From Armatimonadota bacterium (GTDB lineage Bacteria; Armatimonadota; Fimbriimonadia; Fimbriimonadales; Fimbriimonadaceae), in assembly GCA_037138755.1 (NCBI GenBank), contig JBAXHT010000001.1:1211805-1275804 (forward strand): DNA of 64,000 nt. Reading direction: 5' to 3'. This document shows positions 61,228 to 64,000 of the stretch, piece by piece. How positions within the stretch are numbered: the first letter of the stretch is position 1; every line of letters begins with the position of its first letter. The position numbers and the translations under genes are program-made. The notes under the pieces were generated by a model that worked only from the letters and a program-made list of their open reading frames with translations, had not been told where the DNA came from and did no database searches.

Positions 61228-62325
61228 TTATCTTGTTTTGACTAAGTCTACAGCTTCCTGAACAAGCGTCTTATCTGCAATCTGTTTAATCACCAGTTCT
61301 TTGCTATTGAGCTGTGATCCGACGGTCGCGGCCGCAATAGGAACGCTCTTGCTGACGACGATGATCTTCGTATTGGGATGTTCGCTGGAGTATTTCCAGA
61401 GCCGTGCGGCCCCCTCTTCTGACAGCTGAAGCTTTAGATCGTATGAGGTCTCTTTTTCGGTCTTGACTTCCTCAACGCTTGCTTTTTCGATCATCTTGAG
61501 ATTGGTAATGACGAGGGAGTGTTTCAGGATATTGAGGGCCTTCGCGTAGCCTTCTCCTCGTTCACCTTGCTTGAGCAGGTTGTCGATGAGTTCGGCTGGT
61601 TTTTCCTTCGAGATACCATCGTTCTTTGCGACGAACTCTTGGTAGAAGCGGTCAAGAGCTTGGGGGTCAAGGAACTTCGACTCGAGTTCTTTGTACAACG
61701 TGCTCATCGCTTTGGACTTGACGGGCACTGTGTTGAAGCCAATGACGGGCTTGCCGGAGGCATTTGGGACGTCAAAGGTGACCGGCACCTGGAGGCGGAT
61801 ACCGTTGTAAAACGCAATTCGGTTCAGCTTGCTGGGGAGCTTTCCGTCGATGCCGACGCCAAGATCATTCTCAAGCTTGGCTTTGAGGACCGGATCGCCA
61901 GAGATCGCTTTTTTGGCCTCATCAGTTGTCCAAAGGGGAGCTTCTTCGCTGACTTCTTCAGCGTTCTCTTTCTTGCCGAGCTTGTACAGAATCCCGGTGA
62001 TTCCCGAGGCGTCGCCGTCAAGAATTCCGAGCAGTTCTTTCATCGGGACTCTCGCTTTGATCGAACCCGAACTTGCGCCGCCGCTGTCGTTGCCGCCCGA
62101 TTTGAAGTCGTCGGACGCTTCGACGACTTGAACCATGCGGTTGACGGAGAGGATTTTGACTTTCGCTTCCTCGCTAATTGCGACCAAGCAGAGATCTTCG
62201 GCGACGATTGGATCGAGTTTGACTCCGCTCAGCTTGATCTGGGTATACAACTTTGAACCGCCGATGCCGACCGCGAGGAGAGCGGCAAAGCCGAGTGCGA
62301 TCTTGGTCGAAGGGCGAATTCTCAT
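61228..62325 (-). CDS. Membrane-anchored protein with SecD-P1-like tail
   Basis: 365 residues; one N-terminal membrane helix (KIALGFAALLAVGIGGSKLY). The extracytoplasmic part has a Gly/Ser linker around residues 75-90 and a C-terminal ~65 residues (LKLQLSEEGAARLWKYSSEHPNTKIIVVSKSVPIAAATVGSQL) that resemble the P1-head domain of SecD/SecDF in strand order and in the V-P-I-A-A-x-x-x-S-x-x phrase. No polytopic export domain is present, so it would be a stand-alone relative. It heads the lipoprotein operon. Function unknown. Confidence 0.75.
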   Translation of the reverse strand: MRIRPSTKIALGFAALLAVGIGGSKLYTQIKLSGVKLDPIVAEDLCLVAISEEAKVKILSVNRMVQVVEASDDFKSGGNDSGGASSGSIKARVPMKELLGILDGDASGITGILYKLGKKENAEEVSEEAPLWTTDEAKKAISGDPVLKAKLENDLGVGIDGKLPSKLNRIAFYNGIRLQVPVTFDVPNASGKPVIGFNTVPVKSKAMSTLYKELESKFLDPQALDRFYQEFVAKNDGISKEKPAELIDNLLKQGERGEGYAKALNILKHSLVITNLKMIEKASVEEVKTEKETSYDLKLQLSEEGAARLWKYSSEHPNTKIIVVSKSVPIAAATVGSQLNSKELVIKQIADKTLVQEAVDLVKTR

Positions 62326-62376
62326 ATCCTTTAGGGCAACGAACTAGACGATCCGCCTAGTTCCAGCTAAACCAGT

Positions 62377-64000
62377 TTACTCGGAAGGGTTGTAGTCAAC
62401 ATAGAACCTCCCGGCCAGCGAGGTGAAGAGCGCGACGATCCCGCACATGACACCGGCAGTGAGCACAGCGGGAACGAGTGGTGAGGTATGGATCAGTCCA
62501 ATGAAGAGCAGGAAAAGGCCGATGGCCGGCGCCATAACGAACACCATTGCCAGGAGCTGCATGAGACCCCGAAAGGAGCGCTGAGTTGGGTCGTCGAAAT
62601 CAGGGAACAGAACGACGACCAAGAAGACCGCGCTGACCATTCCGACGCCGATCGCTGGGGAGGCAATGAGTCCGGCGAGGTGGAATTGCCAGAGTCCCGG
62701 CTTGTAGATCAGGCCGATTGTGTACGGAACAAGTGCCAGGAGAATCGCGACAAATGACTTTGCTGCGACTTCATAGAACGCAATCTGACGAGACGTGAGT
62801 GGGAGCGGTTTGATGACTTCGACCCGGCGAAGGGTTTCTTGGAATCCATTGAGAGCGGCGATTGAGCCAAAGTTTGCAGTCATGAAACCGACAAGGCCCA
62901 GGTAGACGAATGGCAATACGCGCTCGCGCTTTTCCGGGATGCTGAGGAACATGACCGCCATAAACCCGAGGATGAGCATGAACACAAAACTCATTCCGAT
63001 CCCGGTGCGAGCCTGGATCAGCCACTCCTTGTAAATCAATGCCCAGCCATTCAGGAGCTTTACGTCCTGGATTTTTTGGGCGATCCGACCTCGCTTGACC
63101 TTCCCAGAGCGGGCATGTTCGGCCATCATGCCAGACATGTCGCCTTTGCGCTGCATGTCGCGCATTGTTTGGCCTTGGAATCCGCGGGTCGCGGCTTGAT
63201 CGTACATCCAGCCGCTGAGGTTGGAAGCGTAGCGGAGTGAGACCGCGATCAGGAGGCCGAGTGCCAAAACAGCCACCACTGTACTCATCAACGAACCACC
63301 GAAGGAGCCAACGGCAATCACAGTAGAGAGGTACGGAATGATCATGATCGCCCGGACGTGGGGCATCTGGGTGGTTGCCACGATTGTCTTCCATGAGGGG
63401 TCGATATACATTTTCGCACCGAAGGTGGCGAGAACGATTGCGACGGCAAGGGCGATTGTCCACCCAGATATTCGGAGAATCTTCCTGGAGTGCTTTTCGT
63501 TTTTGGCGAGATAGAACGAAAGCGCGTAGCTCAGCGCCACCCACACCGCCGCCATGAGCAGCCAAGAGAGAACCATCCCTCGAATCGCCAGATCAAACCC
63601 CTGGGGATCGCCTTTCTTGAGACCAGCGGCAAGACTGGAGAGCGGTTTGAATCCGAAGAACAGGATGATGAGAGGGAAGAAAAGTGTTAGGAAGTATTCG
63701 CGGAACAACCGGAAATACATCACGAGTCGGGATGAAACCGGGGTAGGAAACAAGACATCGACGTCGGCGGGCTTAAAGGTGTTTTTCATCGCGAAGACGC
63801 CAGCCGCCATAAGGATGCTGATGTTCATGAAGATGAGGAATACGACGGGCTCAACATTCGCTAAATCGAAGGTGATTCCTTTGGGAAGGAGTGGGCCACC
63901 CTTTTTGGTGAAGTCGGTTGGCTTTTCCCAGGGTCGCAGGAAGAAGCCAATGTAGTAGCCCAAACCTACTAGGACGGAGATGAGCCGCTTTGGCGAGCTC
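62377..64000 (-). CDS. ABC exporter membrane subunit, N-terminus outside the window
   Basis: The frame stays open to the window end (the TTG at 63963 is internal), so the start is missing. The visible 540 residues hold about twelve hydrophobic segments, with the phrase VDVLFPTPVSSRLVMYFRLFREYFLTLFFPLIILFFGF near the start and a second half beginning IYKEWLIQARTGIGM. This is the pattern of the putative ABC exporter (ABC_export) family. It would pair with an ATPase encoded upstream. The 3' end lies 51 bp from the SecD-P1-like gene. Confidence 0.8.
   Translation of the reverse strand, partial: SSPKRLISVLVGLGYYIGFFLRPWEKPTDFTKKGGPLLPKGITFDLANVEPVVFLIFMNISILMAAGVFAMKNTFKPADVDVLFPTPVSSRLVMYFRLFREYFLTLFFPLIILFFGFKPLSSLAAGLKKGDPQGFDLAIRGMVLSWLLMAAVWVALSYALSFYLAKNEKHSRKILRISGWTIALAVAIVLATFGAKMYIDPSWKTIVATTQMPHVRAIMIIPYLSTVIAVGSFGGSLMSTVVAVLALGLLIAVSLRYASNLSGWMYDQAATRGFQGQTMRDMQRKGDMSGMMAEHARSGKVKRGRIAQKIQDVKLLNGWALIYKEWLIQARTGIGMSFVFMLILGFMAVMFLSIPEKRERVLPFVYLGLVGFMTANFGSIAALNGFQETLRRVEVIKPLPLTSRQIAFYEVAAKSFVAILLALVPYTIGLIYKPGLWQFHLAGLIASPAIGVGMVSAVFLVVVLFPDFDDPTQRSFRGLMQLLAMVFVMAPAIGLFLLFIGLIHTSPLVPAVLTAGVMCGIVALFTSLAGRFYVDYNPSE

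Noticed and set aside
61519-62256. 245-codon plus-strand frame
   Set aside because: Shadow of the membrane-anchored protein on the minus strand; composition rich in F, D and V without structure.

Overview
The window looks like chromosomal DNA of a free-living diderm bacterium of the Armatimonadota, most likely close to Fimbriimonadales. The main evidence is the pseudopilins whose N-termini read FTLIELLVV...AAxLFPVFAxAK, a signature typical of that phylum. PEP-CTERM proteins, a HAF-repeat protein, a Tricorn-type protease and tandem Tat-exported Gfo/Idh/MocA oxidoreductases fit the same assignment. It is an inference from protein style; no rRNA is present.

Layout. A tRNA-Val(GAC) gene at 44377-44451 (minus strand) divides the window. 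Everything to its left (1-44.4 kb), on the 3' side of the tRNA, is accessory: integrases, truncated genes, a defence gene, a lanthipeptide cluster and lineage-specific secreted proteins. Everything to its right (44.6-64 kb) looks like ordinary chromosome.

1-5.2 kb holds a 5'-truncated copy of an element-associated gene, small hypotheticals, two pseudopilin-like proteins and a HAF-repeat protein. 5.3-13.2 kb holds two versions of an unusual cassette: a secreted Cys-rich peptide, a C-terminally anchored secreted protein, a DsbA-type oxidoreductase (one fused to a MauE-like membrane domain) and an O-antigen-ligase-like membrane protein. 13.2-19.3 kb is decayed, with two dead tyrosine recombinases and a few hypotheticals. 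19.8-26.8 kb is a compact class I lanthipeptide cluster: LanA (four TCGC repeats), LanC, full-length LanB and two glycosyltransferases of different fold, with a divergent luciferase-like oxidoreductase. It predicts a repeat-rich, possibly glycosylated lanthipeptide. No dedicated transporter or leader protease is visible.

27.6-31.6 kb holds two truncated genes joined 3' to 3', a large serine recombinase and a small replication/regulation module (XRE, Mrr-like, RepO-like winged helix). 31.7-36.2 kb is one 1506-residue protein with a Cap4-like nuclease domain, a STAND-type NTPase and a long repeat region, resembling antiviral Avs proteins. 36.5-41.4 kb is an integrative-element module: HTH-TPR regulator, TraG/VirD4-like ATPase, replication-relaxation protein, excisionase and intact tyrosine integrase. 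41.5-44.2 kb holds a C39-like protein, a hairpin-rich non-coding stretch and a membrane protein.

44.6-64 kb: a PEP-CTERM metalloprotease, an esterase, and a cobalamin riboswitch driving a pseudopilin plus PEP-CTERM operon. These are followed by a Tricorn-like protease, a DinB protein, a large secreted hydrolase, a CBM9-like protein, dapB, two Gfo/Idh/MocA paralogues, rodA, three related lipoproteins, a protein with a SecD-P1-like tail and an ABC exporter membrane subunit cut by the window end.
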